64,000 nt of DNA from Bin55 sp964511425 (GCA_964511425.1 CAZEFI010000005.1:21529-85528), one strand, 5' to 3'. Counted from the stretch's first letter, positions 35,424-45,444 are shown. Notes: generated by a model not told the origin, from the sequence alone. Made by a program: numbers and translations.

Positions 35424-36233
35424 ATGAGTCTCAGTATCGTGTTTTGTGATACTTTAGAAGCTAGTTGTCGCCGTGCCAACACTTGCTTGTGTGTGGGACT
35501 GGATATCGATTGGCGCGAAGCGTCGTCATGGTTTCCGCCCGAATCATTCAGTCTTGTTGAGTTTGGCAGACGTCTCGTTCAGGCTACATCTCAGCACACC
35601 TGTGCGTTCAAGTTCAATCATGCTTTTTTTGCGGCGCAAGGATTAGAAGAAGAGCTTGCACAAGTGATAGGTTATATAAAGGACGAGTATCCAAAAATCC
35701 CAGTTATCTTAGACGCGAAACGAGGAGATATAGGTAATACCGCGATCAGGTACGCGGAGGAAGCATATACTCGGTACCAGGCAGATGCAGCTACTGTTAA
35801 TCCTTTTATCGGATGGGATACCGTTGAACCTTTTCTACGCTACCGCGAAAAAGGGGTGATTTTGCTTTGTCGTACGAGTAATACAGGGTCAGATTGGATT
35901 CAAGAAACTGGTAGCGAACCGGTGTATTTACAAATCGCTAAACGCGTACATCACGAAGGGAATCGCAATCTACTGTTGGTCGTTGGTGCCACGCAGCTAG
36001 AGTCGCTTGTCCAGGTACGGGAAACTGCGCCTGATACAACCCTACTGGTTCCGGGCGTCGGTGCACAAGGCGGAGACTTGCACGAAGTTATACAACGAGC
36101 GCGCCGGCCTGACGGCTTAGGACTTATCATAAACTGTTCCCGTAGCATTCTGGTACAAGAAGACGTAAAAAATTACTTTGCTGGTGTGGCGGAATCAGCT
36201 GCAACATATGCGGCATCAATGTCTATTCAATAA
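35424..36233 (+). CDS. pyrF: Orotidine 5'-phosphate decarboxylase (subfamily 2)
   Basis: Last step of UMP synthesis. TIM-barrel enzyme with the catalytic Lys/Asp array in ILDAKRGDIGNTA, plus LCVGLDID near the N-terminus, FKFNHAFFAAQG and VGATQ. The phosphate-binding LLVPGVGAQGGD is also seen. At 269 aa and with the DAKRGDIGNTA form it belongs to the longer group-2 family known from actinobacteria and others, not the ~245-aa E. coli type. It sits 13 bp after ribE. Confidence 0.93.
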   Translation: MSLSIVFCDTLEASCRRANTCLCVGLDIDWREASSWFPPESFSLVEFGRRLVQATSQHTCAFKFNHAFFAAQGLEEELAQVIGYIKDEYPKIPVILDAKRGDIGNTAIRYAEEAYTRYQADAATVNPFIGWDTVEPFLRYREKGVILLCRTSNTGSDWIQETGSEPVYLQIAKRVHHEGNRNLLLVVGATQLESLVQVRETAPDTTLLVPGVGAQGGDLHEVIQRARRPDGLGLIINCSRSILVQEDVKNYFAGVAESAATYAASMSIQ

Positions 36234-36305
36234 CTTTATTCGAGCTAAGATGGATACATTTTTGTATCGATGGAACACTTGATCGAACCAACCTGAGAAA
36301 CTCTT

Positions 36306-37481
36306 TTGCCTACATACCCTTTTGACTGGCAGGACCCATTCCGGCTCAATGAACAACTCACAGACGAAGAGAGGATCGTTCAACGGACCGCTGCGGACTT
36401 CGCGACGGCACACTTACTCCCGCGCGTAATCGAATCGAATCGGAAAGAAGAGTTCGATAAAGACATTTACCTCGAGATGGGGTCTCGTAATCTGTTAGGT
36501 TCAACTCTGCCTAACGAATACGGATGCGCACATACAAACTATGTAAGTTACGGTTTAATCGCACGGGAAATTGAACGAATCGATTCCGGATATCGCTCGG
36601 CACTCAGTGTCCAATCTTCGCTTGTAATGTTTCCAATATTCGCATACGGAACTGAGCAGCATCGTGCTACATATCTACCAAAACTGGCGAGTGGTGAATT
36701 CATCGGTTGTTTTGGTCTGACTGAGCCGAATCATGGGTCGGATCCAGGTAGCATGGAGAGCAAAGCCGTAAAAGTAAAGGATGGATATCTGTTGAATGGC
36801 GTGAAGACATGGATAACTAATGCGCCAATTGCTGACCTTGCCATTGTGTGGGCTAAACTTGAAAATACTATTCGGGGTTTTATTGTCGAACGAGACAGCG
36901 CAGGATTCTCCACACCGACGATTAAAGGTAAACTGAGTTTGCGTACTTCAGCGACAGGCGATCTCGTATTGAAGGACGTATTTGTACCGGAGAGCCACTT
37001 ACTGCCGAACGCCAAAGGACTAAGTGGTCCTTTCGGATGCCTCAATCAAGCTCGGTTCGGTATAACTTGGGGTACGATGGGTGCGGCGGAGTATTGTTGG
37101 CACGCGGCACGACAATATACCATCGAGCGCGAACAATTTGGACAACCCCTTGCCGCGCGTCAACTTGTGCAAAAGAAATTAGTGGACATGCAGACCGAGA
37201 TCACGTTAGGTCTTCAAGGATGTCTACGTCTTGGTCGGATGTTAGATGACGAACGATTACCTGTAGAAAACATTTCCTTGCTTAAGCGAAATAACAGCCA
37301 GAAGGCACTCGATATTGCCAGAGTGGCACGAGATTTGCACGGTGCCAATGGGATATCCGATGAGTATCACGTTATGCGCCACTTAGTGAATCTGGAGACG
37401 GTAAACACCTATGAGGGTACGCACGATATTCACGCGTTGATTCTTGGTCGCGCTCAAACGGGATTTCAAGCATTCTCCTGA
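36306..37481 (+). CDS. gcdH: Glutaryl-CoA dehydrogenase
   Basis: FAD-dependent acyl-CoA dehydrogenase that oxidises and decarboxylates glutaryl-CoA to crotonyl-CoA in lysine/tryptophan catabolism. Almost every segment follows the GcdH pattern: FDWQDPFRLNEQLTDEER, IDSGYRSALSVQSSLVM, GCFGLTEPNHGSDPGSM, GLQGCLRLGRM and VNTYEGTHDIHALILGRAQTG. The catalytic Glu lies in NTYEGTHD. It is 391 aa. The apparent start is TTG at 36306, preceded by a weak Shine-Dalgarno. It is close to uvrC (17 bp) but functionally unrelated. Confidence 0.95.
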   Translation: MPTYPFDWQDPFRLNEQLTDEERIVQRTAADFATAHLLPRVIESNRKEEFDKDIYLEMGSRNLLGSTLPNEYGCAHTNYVSYGLIAREIERIDSGYRSALSVQSSLVMFPIFAYGTEQHRATYLPKLASGEFIGCFGLTEPNHGSDPGSMESKAVKVKDGYLLNGVKTWITNAPIADLAIVWAKLENTIRGFIVERDSAGFSTPTIKGKLSLRTSATGDLVLKDVFVPESHLLPNAKGLSGPFGCLNQARFGITWGTMGAAEYCWHAARQYTIEREQFGQPLAARQLVQKKLVDMQTEITLGLQGCLRLGRMLDDERLPVENISLLKRNNSQKALDIARVARDLHGANGISDEYHVMRHLVNLETVNTYEGTHDIHALILGRAQTGFQAFS

Positions 37482-37498
37482 GTAAATTGGTGTTTCCC

Positions 37499-39334
37499 AT
37501 GATTAATGTACCAACACCAGACAAACCTGACCCAACATCATTGCTTGCTTCATTACCTACGAGATGTGGCGTCTATCGATTCTTGGACGAAAAAAGTGAG
37601 GTGTTGTATGTAGGAAAAGCGAACAACATCAAGTCTCGCGTCTTGAGCTACTTTCGTCCAACGGGATTGGCGACCAAAACGATGCGACTCGTCGAACGCG
37701 TACAAGATGTTCAATTTACTGTTACTGAGAGTGAAACAGAAGCTCTATTACTCGAACAATCCTTCATCAAACGAGAAAAACCACCATTCAATGTTCTGCT
37801 GCGCGACGACAAAAGCTATCCTTACATTCATATTACTGAGCACGAATATCCACAAATAAAGAGACATCGTGGGCGAACCCATGATCGCGGTACGTTTTAT
37901 GGTCCTTATCCTAGTACGGTAGCCGTACGGAATTCCCTTTCGATACTACAGCGTGTCTTTCAATTACGTCCTTGCGAAGATTCCATGTTTAAGAATCGAA
38001 CTCGACCGTGCTTGCAGTATCAGATCAAGCGATGCAGTGCTCCGTGCGTCGGGTTGATTGATCCCGCACGATATAATCAAGAATTACGATTAGCCACTCT
38101 GTTCTTAGAAGGAAAAAACCAGTCGCTCTTAAACGAACTTAAGTCGAGAATGCAGAAGTTGGCAGATTCGCAACAGTACGAAGAAGCCGCGCGTTTGCGA
38201 GACCAGATTCAAGATTTACGACAAGTACAAGAAGAACAGTACGTACACAAATCAACCGGTGATGTCGACGCTTTCGCGATTGCGACGGCGGATCGCCATG
38301 TGTGTATTCAAGGGATGTTCATACGAAAAGGTATCCTGATGGGGCACCGAAATTGGTATCCTAAGAACGAACTCCAAGCACACTCGGCTAGTGTCTTGAG
38401 CTCTTTCGTATCACAGTATTACTTCGGTGGTGGCAATCGGAATATCCCTCGCACTGTGCTGACCATGAAGGAACTAGAGGATGGGCAAGTTCTTGCCGAT
38501 GCACTTACAAAGAAGGCGGGATATATAGTCGAAGTTACATCTCAGGTACGCAGTGCGCGCGCGAAGTGGCAAGAAATGGTCGAAGAGAACACGGCTCTTG
38601 CGCTCGCAGCATACGTGCAATCACGAAAGAACGAGTCAGAGCGCGTGTTTGAGTTGCAACAAGTTTTAGATTTAGAAGAGTTACCACAGCGATTAGAGTG
38701 TTTCGATGTTAGCCACACACAAGGTGAAGCGACCATGGCCTCCTGTGTAGTGTTCGATTCAAATGGTCCAGTAACATCTGAATATCGGCGATTTAGAATC
38801 AAAGGCGTTGCAGGTGGCGACGACTATGCGGCACTGTATCAGGCGATTGAACGTCGTTTTAGACGCATAAGGGAAGAAGACGGAATCGTTCCTAATATCT
38901 TGATTGTTGACGGTGGTAGGGGCCAAATAAACAAAGTTGGAGAACTCTTACTGTCGTATACAGACAAAGAAGTCGTGTTGCTAGGAATTGCAAAGGGGCC
39001 AGAGCGAAAACCGGTGTTCGATACTGTGTGGCGTGCGGGTGAAGGTAAAGTATCATTAGACCCTACCAGTGGAGCGATGCACTTGTTACAACACATTAGG
39101 GACGAAGCGCACCGTTTTGCCGTATCTGGACATCGTGCCGCTCGTCGCCGATCGCGCAAGCGATCTGAACTAGACGACGTTCCGGGAATCGGACCAAAAC
39201 GCAAACGCCAACTGTTAAATCATTTCGGGTCTACAGCTTCTATTAGGACCGCGAGTGTAGCAGAGATCGCCAAAGTCCCCGGTATCAGCCGTAAATTAGC
39301 AGATCAAATCTACGAGGTTTTCCATGCTACGTAG
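37499..39334 (+). CDS. uvrC: UvrABC excinuclease subunit C
   Basis: Makes both incisions in nucleotide-excision repair. The N-terminal GIY-YIG domain is GVYRFLDEKSEVLYVGKANNIKSRV. RPCLQYQIKRCSAPCVG and the UVR motif QYEEAARLRDQIQ follow. The C-terminal RNase H-like domain has ECFDVSHTQGEATMASCVVF and VDGGRGQINK, and a helix-hairpin-helix pair closes it (LDDVPGIGPKRKRQLLNHFGS). It is 611 aa from the ATG at 37499; TTG at 37487 and GTG at 37490 are in-frame alternatives. It overlaps pgsA by 11 bp, as in many gammaproteobacteria. Confidence 0.96.
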   Translation: MINVPTPDKPDPTSLLASLPTRCGVYRFLDEKSEVLYVGKANNIKSRVLSYFRPTGLATKTMRLVERVQDVQFTVTESETEALLLEQSFIKREKPPFNVLLRDDKSYPYIHITEHEYPQIKRHRGRTHDRGTFYGPYPSTVAVRNSLSILQRVFQLRPCEDSMFKNRTRPCLQYQIKRCSAPCVGLIDPARYNQELRLATLFLEGKNQSLLNELKSRMQKLADSQQYEEAARLRDQIQDLRQVQEEQYVHKSTGDVDAFAIATADRHVCIQGMFIRKGILMGHRNWYPKNELQAHSASVLSSFVSQYYFGGGNRNIPRTVLTMKELEDGQVLADALTKKAGYIVEVTSQVRSARAKWQEMVEENTALALAAYVQSRKNESERVFELQQVLDLEELPQRLECFDVSHTQGEATMASCVVFDSNGPVTSEYRRFRIKGVAGGDDYAALYQAIERRFRRIREEDGIVPNILIVDGGRGQINKVGELLLSYTDKEVVLLGIAKGPERKPVFDTVWRAGEGKVSLDPTSGAMHLLQHIRDEAHRFAVSGHRAARRRSRKRSELDDVPGIGPKRKRQLLNHFGSTASIRTASVAEIAKVPGISRKLADQIYEVFHAT

Positions 39335-39905
39335 CCTAAAGGCTATCTTTTCGCCCAACACGCTGTCATTATTGCGAATACTCCTAATTCCAATTTTCGT
39401 GTTGTTCTACATCTTTTCGGGCACCCATCAATGGATCGCTGGACTGCTGTTTGCTATTGCATCGGTGACGGACCTACTCGACGGATATCTGGCTCGCCGA
39501 ACTGGGAAGACGACGAGTTTTGGTACGTTTTTGGATCCCACCGCGGATAAATTGACCGTTATTTCAGCATTAGTCTTGCTGGTTGGGATGCATGGGAATT
39601 TGTGGTTAACCCTACCAGGCTTAGTTATCGTTTGTCGTGAGCTACTAGTGTCGTCTTTACGCGAGTGGATGGCTGAACGACAAGTTCGTCAACAAGTTGC
39701 TGTTAATACCATTTCAAAAGCGAAGACGTTAGTCCAAATGGTGGCAATTGCAATATTGCTTTCTAATCCACCGATGTTCAAGTTTCCATGGATATTTTTA
39801 GGGTACATTCTGATTTACGTGGCGACCGGCTTGACGTTATGGTCGATGTTTCTCCATTTACGATCAGCGTGGCCTGTGTTACGTTCAGACTATTTTGAAA
39901 AATGA
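39324..39905 (+). CDS. pgsA: CDP-diacylglycerol-glycerol-3-phosphate 3-phosphatidyltransferase
   Basis: Makes phosphatidylglycerol phosphate at the inner membrane. The CDP-alcohol phosphatidyltransferase motif DGX2ARX8GX3DX3D appears as DGYLARRTGKTTSFGTFLDPTADKLTV near residues 50-75. Four or five hydrophobic helices surround it. The 193-aa length is normal. It overlaps uvrC and precedes tRNA-Cys by 48 bp. In E. coli the same gene is followed by tRNA-Gly, tRNA-Cys and tRNA-Leu. Confidence 0.95.
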   Translation: MLRSLKAIFSPNTLSLLRILLIPIFVLFYIFSGTHQWIAGLLFAIASVTDLLDGYLARRTGKTTSFGTFLDPTADKLTVISALVLLVGMHGNLWLTLPGLVIVCRELLVSSLREWMAERQVRQQVAVNTISKAKTLVQMVAIAILLSNPPMFKFPWIFLGYILIYVATGLTLWSMFLHLRSAWPVLRSDYFEK

Positions 39906-39953
39906 AATAGTCGAGTTTTGAGTCGGAGTGTACAATTTCGCACCGACTCACAG

Positions 39954-40027
39954 GGCTGGGTGGCAGAGTGGTTATGCTGCGGACTGCAACTCCGTCTACG
40001 CCGGTTCGATTCCGACCCCAGCCTCCA
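39954..40027 (+). tRNA. tRNA-Cys (GCA)
   Basis: 74-nt tRNA with encoded CCA. The acceptor stem is GGCTGGG / CCCAGCC, discriminator T. The anticodon loop CTGCAAC carries GCA on a five-pair stem (GCGGA / TCCGT with one G-T). The T-arm loop TTCGATT is flanked by GCCGG / CCGAC, leaving one C-A mismatch. The gene lies just after pgsA, matching E. coli cysT, but the neighbouring Gly and Leu tRNAs are missing. Confidence 0.96.
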
Positions 40028-40046
40028 GACTCTTCACGTTATCGAG

Positions 40047-40064
40047 AAGCCGAGAAACCGGCTT
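40047..40064. terminator. Hairpin between tRNA-Cys and prs
   Basis: A perfect 6-bp inverted repeat (aagccg / cggctt) with a 6-nt loop. It starts 20 bases after tRNA-Cys and overlaps the prs stop codon by two bases. Neither side has a strong T run, so it would be at best a weak bidirectional terminator separating convergent transcription. Confidence 0.3.
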
Positions 40065-41007
40065 ACTTAAATAACGTCGAAACGCTGTATCCAGAATGGA
40101 TGGCTTTAATTGCTTCGGCAAAAAGCGGAGCGACCGTAATGGTCTCGATTTTGTTACTAGGTTCTGCAGTGTCCATTGGTATCGAGTCGGTTACCACTAG
40201 CCGTTCAATTGGTGAGTCCGTAATTCTTTCGTGGGCTCGGCCCGATAAAACCGGATGAACGGCCGCAGCTTCAATCCGCAGCACCCCGTGCTGTTTCAAA
40301 TATCTCGCGGCTTCGAGCATCGTGCCGCCGCTTGCGATTTCATCATCAACAAGTAGTGCATTTTTTCCATCTACATCACCTATCAGCCCCACTGCTTGTG
40401 GCCGTTCGTCATCACTTACACGCCGTTTGTCCACAATTGCAATTGGAAGGTCAAGTCGATTGGCATATTCTCGCAAGTCTTTAGCCTCGCTTACATCACT
40501 AGCCACGAGAACGGAGTTCGAAAGGCTCGTCGTAGTCCGTAAGTGATCACACACAAGTGGAGTGGCGTTTAGTTGATCGACTGGAATTCGAAAGAATCCA
40601 CCGACTTGAGGTGAGTGAAGGTTCATAGTGAGGACTCGATTTGCCCCTGCGGTCTCCAACAGATCTGCCATCAATCGAGCAGTGATCGAAATTCTTGGTC
40701 GGTCTTTTTTATCTGAGCGTGCGTAGAAAAAGTATGGAAGTACTGCCGTTATCCTGCGTGCGGAGGCTTGCTTTAACGCATCAATCATGATGAGAAGTTC
40801 TACAATATAGTCCGACAGCGGCGAACATGAAGTCTGGACCACAAAAACATCGGACTCCCTAACATTTTCTTTACATTGAAACATGATGTTATCGTTGCCG
40901 AAACGAATGATTTCAGTTTTTGTGAGAGGAAGACCTAGATGTTCTCCGATATCGCGCGTAAATTGTTCGTGCGAAGTGCCTGAAATGAGTTTTATGTCGT
41001 TGGGCAT
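40063..41007 (-). CDS. prs: Ribose-phosphate pyrophosphokinase
   Basis: Makes PRPP from ribose 5-phosphate and ATP for nucleotide, His and Trp synthesis. MPNDIKLISGTSHEQF starts the typical Prs N-terminus. LPYFFYARSDKKDRPRISITARLMADLLETAGANRVLTMNLHSPQ carries the flexible loop and metal-binding residues. The PRPP-binding motif ALLVDDEIASGGTM follows. It is 314 aa. It reads toward tRNA-Cys and diverges from hyuA with about 220 bp between. Confidence 0.96.
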   Translation of the reverse strand: MPNDIKLISGTSHEQFTRDIGEHLGLPLTKTEIIRFGNDNIMFQCKENVRESDVFVVQTSCSPLSDYIVELLIMIDALKQASARRITAVLPYFFYARSDKKDRPRISITARLMADLLETAGANRVLTMNLHSPQVGGFFRIPVDQLNATPLVCDHLRTTTSLSNSVLVASDVSEAKDLREYANRLDLPIAIVDKRRVSDDERPQAVGLIGDVDGKNALLVDDEIASGGTMLEAARYLKQHGVLRIEAAAVHPVLSGRAHERITDSPIERLVVTDSIPMDTAEPSNKIETITVAPLFAEAIKAIHSGYSVSTLFK

Positions 41008-41231
41008 ACGTTAAAACAAGTGTACAGACTGTTTAGCTAGAGACCTCTGGCACACGTGTCGCTGGTATTAATTGTCGAATTTCTCGGATTGGAAAAGGAA
41101 ATCTGTCATTACCTACGGACGACTGTTGCCGATTGAGCGACGATTATATTTGTGCGCCTTGGTTCTTGTTGTAAGCAAAAATAGATCACAGTGCCTCAAG
41201 AAGTGTAGGATCAGTAATCGATAAGGAACGA

Positions 41232-43316
41232 TTGAAACTTGTGAACGGAAAGAATGCGTTAGCAGTAGACATTGGTGGCACCTTTACCGATGTGGTGTTG
41301 CAACTAGAAAACAGGTTGCACGCCACTAAGGTACTCACCACTCGCGAGGATCCTAGTGAAGCAGTCATTGTCGGTATTCAGCAAGTCTTCGCCGAAAGTG
41401 GAGCGAGACCAGAACACATTTCTCTCGTATTACACGGTACCACATTGGCTACGAATGCGCTTATTGAACGGCGCGGTGCCAAGACAGTGTTGCTGACGAC
41501 CGCAGGTCACCGCGACATTCTCGAGATGGCATTTGAGAATCGTTTTGAACAATACGATGTAAACATTGAACGACCGACTCCATTAGTACCACGCAAGCTA
41601 CGCGTTCCGATCACCGAACGAATAACGGCAAATGGAGAAGTCTTGGTACCACTTGATGAATCGTCGGTCCACGATGCAGTAGACCTTATGCTTGCTGAAG
41701 GCATCGAAAGTGTAGCTATTGGCTTCTTACATGCTTATCGCAACGGTGCCCACGAAGCACGAGTTGCTGAACTAGTGAGTGATCGTATGGGGTCAATTCC
41801 GTTGAGCCTATCCAGCGATGTTTGTCCCGAAATCCGAGAGTACGAACGTTTGTCGACAACTTGTGCCAATGCATATGTGCTCCCATTGATGAGCACATAC
41901 CTGTTGACGCTACAGAAAAAATTGAATGAACTAAATTTTCAGTGTCCCTATTTGATGATGACTTCAGGTGGTGGATTAACAAGTTTGGAGACTGCGGCGA
42001 AGTATCCGATCCGCTTGGTCGAATCCGGTCCTGCTGGTGGCGCGATTCTGGCCGGAGTTATTGCCCGAGAACTGCGCTTAGATCAGGTTTTGTCCTTTGA
42101 TATGGGTGGTACTACTGCAAAACTTTGCCTTCTCGATCAAGGGAACACGATTCTTTCGCGGGCATTTGAAGTCGATCGAACCTATCGGTTCAAGAAGGGG
42201 AGTGGATTGCCGGTGAGGGTACCGGTGATAGAGATGGTGGAGATCGGTGCAGGAGGTGGATCGATCGCACACGTAGACAAGCTGGGTCGTATTCAGATCG
42301 GTCCTGAGAGTGCTGGTTCTGCACCAGGTCCAGCGTGTTATGGATCTGGAGGTACCGAACCGACTGTAACGGATGCGGACTGTGTATTGGGTCGGTTGGA
42401 TCCAAGTAACTTTGCAGGGGGACAACTGCACTTAGACAACCACTCGGCTAGTCAAGCTATTGCTACCAAGGTGGGGGATCCATTGGATTTGACTCTCAAA
42501 GCTACAGCTTTAGGGATTTCTGAGATCGTCGACGAAAATATGACGGCTGCGGCCCAAAGTCACGCCACCGAATGGGGAAAGTCGGTCCAGAATCGAACGT
42601 TAATAGCCTTTGGTGGTGCTGCACCGCTTCATGCTGCGCGGATGCTGGAAAAAATGAATTTAGCTCGGATAATTATTCCGGAGGGAGCTGGCGTGGGATC
42701 TGCTATTGGATTTATCTTCGCGCCCATTTCGTATGAAGTTGTTCGCAGCCGGCACATGTTGCTATCCGAGTTTGATGAATCTCTCGTGCGTGAAATCTTA
42801 CAGGACATGCGCTCAGAAGCGAACTCCGTAGTTGCGTCCGCCCTTGATGCTTCGGAAGAACTCATTGAGACCGCCACTGCGTTTATGCGTTATGTTGGAC
42901 AAGGTCATGAGGTGACCGTATCTTTTGGTTCAGATAAGGTTGACAGACAATTGATACGACAAGAATTTGAAAGTACCTACACCGCGTTGTACGGTCGCGG
43001 GATCCCCGACGCTGAAATTGAGGTGATGAGTTGGACCTTGAATGTTTCCACGAAGGTGCAAGAAACCAGCTTAGTTGATGAAGGTCAAAGCAACTCGAAA
43101 CCCTCAAATCGAACTAACAAGAAGCACGAACTTGTCGACATTCAGGGTACACATGAAGCTCTCGTCATAGAACGTGAATCTTTAAAACCTGATGTGCCGG
43201 TTCAAGGACCGGCTTTAATCACGGAAAAACACACAACGACGGTTGTACCACTAGGGTATCACGTTCGCAAACTATCTCAATCAAACCATTTATCTCTCGA
43301 AAGGATGAGCACGTGA
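41232..43316 (+). CDS. hyuA: Hydantoinase/oxoprolinase family protein, A subunit
   Basis: ATP-dependent amidase subunit of the 5-oxoprolinase / N-methylhydantoinase family. Residues 11-24 are AVDIGGTFTDVVLQ, an ASKHA-type nucleotide-binding motif, repeated later as FDMGGTTAKLCLLDQG. LHGTTLATNALIERRGAKT, ETAAKYPIRLVESGPAGGAILAG and EIGAGGGSIAHVD are family hallmarks. It is 694 aa. The TTG at 41232 has AAGGA four bases before it; GTG at 41241 is an alternative. It overlaps hyuB by 4 bp. The real substrate (hydantoin, oxoproline, acetone-like) is not evident. Confidence 0.9.
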   Translation: MKLVNGKNALAVDIGGTFTDVVLQLENRLHATKVLTTREDPSEAVIVGIQQVFAESGARPEHISLVLHGTTLATNALIERRGAKTVLLTTAGHRDILEMAFENRFEQYDVNIERPTPLVPRKLRVPITERITANGEVLVPLDESSVHDAVDLMLAEGIESVAIGFLHAYRNGAHEARVAELVSDRMGSIPLSLSSDVCPEIREYERLSTTCANAYVLPLMSTYLLTLQKKLNELNFQCPYLMMTSGGGLTSLETAAKYPIRLVESGPAGGAILAGVIARELRLDQVLSFDMGGTTAKLCLLDQGNTILSRAFEVDRTYRFKKGSGLPVRVPVIEMVEIGAGGGSIAHVDKLGRIQIGPESAGSAPGPACYGSGGTEPTVTDADCVLGRLDPSNFAGGQLHLDNHSASQAIATKVGDPLDLTLKATALGISEIVDENMTAAAQSHATEWGKSVQNRTLIAFGGAAPLHAARMLEKMNLARIIIPEGAGVGSAIGFIFAPISYEVVRSRHMLLSEFDESLVREILQDMRSEANSVVASALDASEELIETATAFMRYVGQGHEVTVSFGSDKVDRQLIRQEFESTYTALYGRGIPDAEIEVMSWTLNVSTKVQETSLVDEGQSNSKPSNRTNKKHELVDIQGTHEALVIERESLKPDVPVQGPALITEKHTTTVVPLGYHVRKLSQSNHLSLERMST

Positions 43317-44968
43317 GCTTAACAGCAAACATTGAAAGACAATTGGTCTGGGATCGCTTGCTAGCGATCGTTGAAGATCAGGCACAGACTTTGATGCGAA
43401 CCGCATTTTCTCCTGTTGTGAGGGAAGCTGGCGATCTGTCAGCTGGGGTGTTTAACACTGACGGTGAAATGTTGGCGCAAGCTATAACAGGGACACCCGG
43501 GCATGTGAACGCAATGGCAAGATCGGTCCCGAATTTTCTCGCCGAAGTACCAATTTCTCAGATGCGGGAAGGCGACGTTCTGTTGACGAATGATCCTTGG
43601 CTGGCTACAGGGCATCTCAACGATTTCACTTTAGTGACTCCCACGTTTTTAGACGGTAAGGTGGTAGCACTGTTTGCATCAACTAGTCACATTGCAGATG
43701 TCGGAGGTCGTGGTTTCGGACCGGATGCTAATGAAGTTTATGAAGAAGGAATTCAGATTCCCATCACCTATCTATTCAAGCAGGGTCAAGTACAGTCAGA
43801 GCTATTGCGTCTCATTCGCGCGAACGTCCGTGATCCTGTCGTAGCCGAAGGGGACTTGTACTCCCTTACCGCGTGCAATAACGTGGGCGCAGAAAAACTG
43901 ATTGAGACAATGCATGAGTTTCAACTCAATGACTTGTCTGACATCAGCGAAATGATCCTGAATACCTCCAAGGAAGCAATGCACCAAGAAATTCAAAAAT
44001 TAGAGGATGGGACTTATTCCTATGACATGACCGTTGACGGATACGATCAACCAGTACATGTTGTTTGCGCGCTTACCATCGATGGCGATCACATTTCAAT
44101 CGACTTTACAGGTACTTCTGGTGTGTCGCGATATGGAATAAACGTTCCCCTCCCGTACTGCGAAGCTTACGCGTCGTTTGGGGTGCGATGCTTGGTGGGT
44201 AACGACATTCCGAACAATGCAGGGTCATTAGCACCGATCGAGGTAGTAGCTCCGGCTGGTTCGATTCTAAACGCAGAACCTCCGTGCGCGGTTTCGGCAC
44301 GCCATGCACTCGGACAAATGCTACCAGATGTAGTAATTGGATGTCTGAGTCAGGTTTTACCGGACGAGGTACCGTGCGAGGGAGCTTCCTGTATATGGAA
44401 TCCAGTTTTGATGAGCGATTCAACGGCAAGTATGAACTTCAATGCACCAGAATTTGTGATCAATCCTATTTTTAATGGCGGTACCGGTGCGCGGGTACAC
44501 AAAGATGGCTTGTCGACTACTGCATTTCCATCGGGCGTCAGAACAACATCGACCGAAGTGAACGAAATCACGTCGCCTCTCGTATTTTTACGACGGGAGT
44601 ATTTGCAAGACTCTGGTGGAGCCGGTAAATATCGTGGTGGTTTAGGTCAAGTGATTGAAATTGCCCATACGAACCGAGCACCGTTTGTACTCTCGAAGAT
44701 GTTCGAGCGGGTCCAACACCCAGCGCGGGGTCGTAATGGAGGTTCAGACGGCACCGTAGGTCGTGTATATCTAAAAGACGGGGTGGAATACGCGGGTAAG
44801 GGTAAGGAATGGATTCCAGCTGGATCGACTCTGGTGTTTGAAACTCCTGGAGGAGGGGGGTGGGGCGATCCTTCCTCACGCGACAGCTCCTTGGTGCAAG
44901 CCGATGTTGAAAGTGGTCTAGTGTCTCTGTCTCGGGTTTCGCAAGTGTATGACGCGGGCGAAGAGTAA
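43313..44968 (+). CDS. hyuB: Hydantoinase B/oxoprolinase family protein, B subunit
   Basis: Catalytic partner of the A subunit. The hydantoinase B pattern is clear: RTAFSPVVREAGDLSAGVFNTDGEMLAQAITGTPGHVN, LTNDPWLATGHLNDFTLVTP, SHIADVGGRGFGPDANEVYEEGIQIP and the final GGGGWGDPSSRD. It is 551 aa. The start GTG overlaps the hyuA stop. No transporter or racemase adjoins the pair. Confidence 0.93.
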   Translation: MSLTANIERQLVWDRLLAIVEDQAQTLMRTAFSPVVREAGDLSAGVFNTDGEMLAQAITGTPGHVNAMARSVPNFLAEVPISQMREGDVLLTNDPWLATGHLNDFTLVTPTFLDGKVVALFASTSHIADVGGRGFGPDANEVYEEGIQIPITYLFKQGQVQSELLRLIRANVRDPVVAEGDLYSLTACNNVGAEKLIETMHEFQLNDLSDISEMILNTSKEAMHQEIQKLEDGTYSYDMTVDGYDQPVHVVCALTIDGDHISIDFTGTSGVSRYGINVPLPYCEAYASFGVRCLVGNDIPNNAGSLAPIEVVAPAGSILNAEPPCAVSARHALGQMLPDVVIGCLSQVLPDEVPCEGASCIWNPVLMSDSTASMNFNAPEFVINPIFNGGTGARVHKDGLSTTAFPSGVRTTSTEVNEITSPLVFLRREYLQDSGGAGKYRGGLGQVIEIAHTNRAPFVLSKMFERVQHPARGRNGGSDGTVGRVYLKDGVEYAGKGKEWIPAGSTLVFETPGGGGWGDPSSRDSSLVQADVESGLVSLSRVSQVYDAGEE

Positions 44969-45039
44969 GTTCATCTTACAGAGCTTTGACGAGTTGAATA
45001 CAACACGCATTACTATTAAAGTTGTGGAAATAATTTAGA

Positions 45040-45444
45040 ATGAAGTCGACGGAAGACGAGCCTTCCCTACCAAAAGAGGCTTATTACGCGGCTCCGAAAC
45101 ACAGATTCGAAAAGTTGTTCGATACTTCTGAATCGGGTTTAAGAGAAAAGAGTTCCCGTGTATTTTGGTTGCTGTTGCTTGTACATCTCCTGCTTAAAGT
45201 TATCGACATCTTATGGATTAAACACAATCCGTTTATCGATGGAGCACTAGTGTTTTGTATTTGGTTAATCTTTGTTACATACATTTGGTCGCACCCTCTA
45301 AATGAAGCGTTTCGTGAACTAACACCTACTTGGAGAAAGCGCGTACATTTATTCTTGCTGATTCTTTTAGGTTTTGCTTCGATTATGATGCCAGTAATGT
45401 GGATGATAGAGCACGCTCTTACGCTCACTTCATTTGATTTTTGA
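45040..45444 (+). CDS. Small integral membrane protein, unknown
   Basis: 134 aa with a soluble N-terminal tail of about 38 residues, then three predicted membrane helices (VFWLLLLVHLLLKVIDILWI, GALVFCIWLIFVTYIW, VHLFLLILLGFASIMMPVMWM). No family is recognised. It stands alone, 71 bp after hyuB, with only a weak ribosome-binding site. The clear helix pattern and intact frame favour a real gene. Confidence 0.6.
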   Translation: MKSTEDEPSLPKEAYYAAPKHRFEKLFDTSESGLREKSSRVFWLLLLVHLLLKVIDILWIKHNPFIDGALVFCIWLIFVTYIWSHPLNEAFRELTPTWRKRVHLFLLILLGFASIMMPVMWMIEHALTLTSFDF

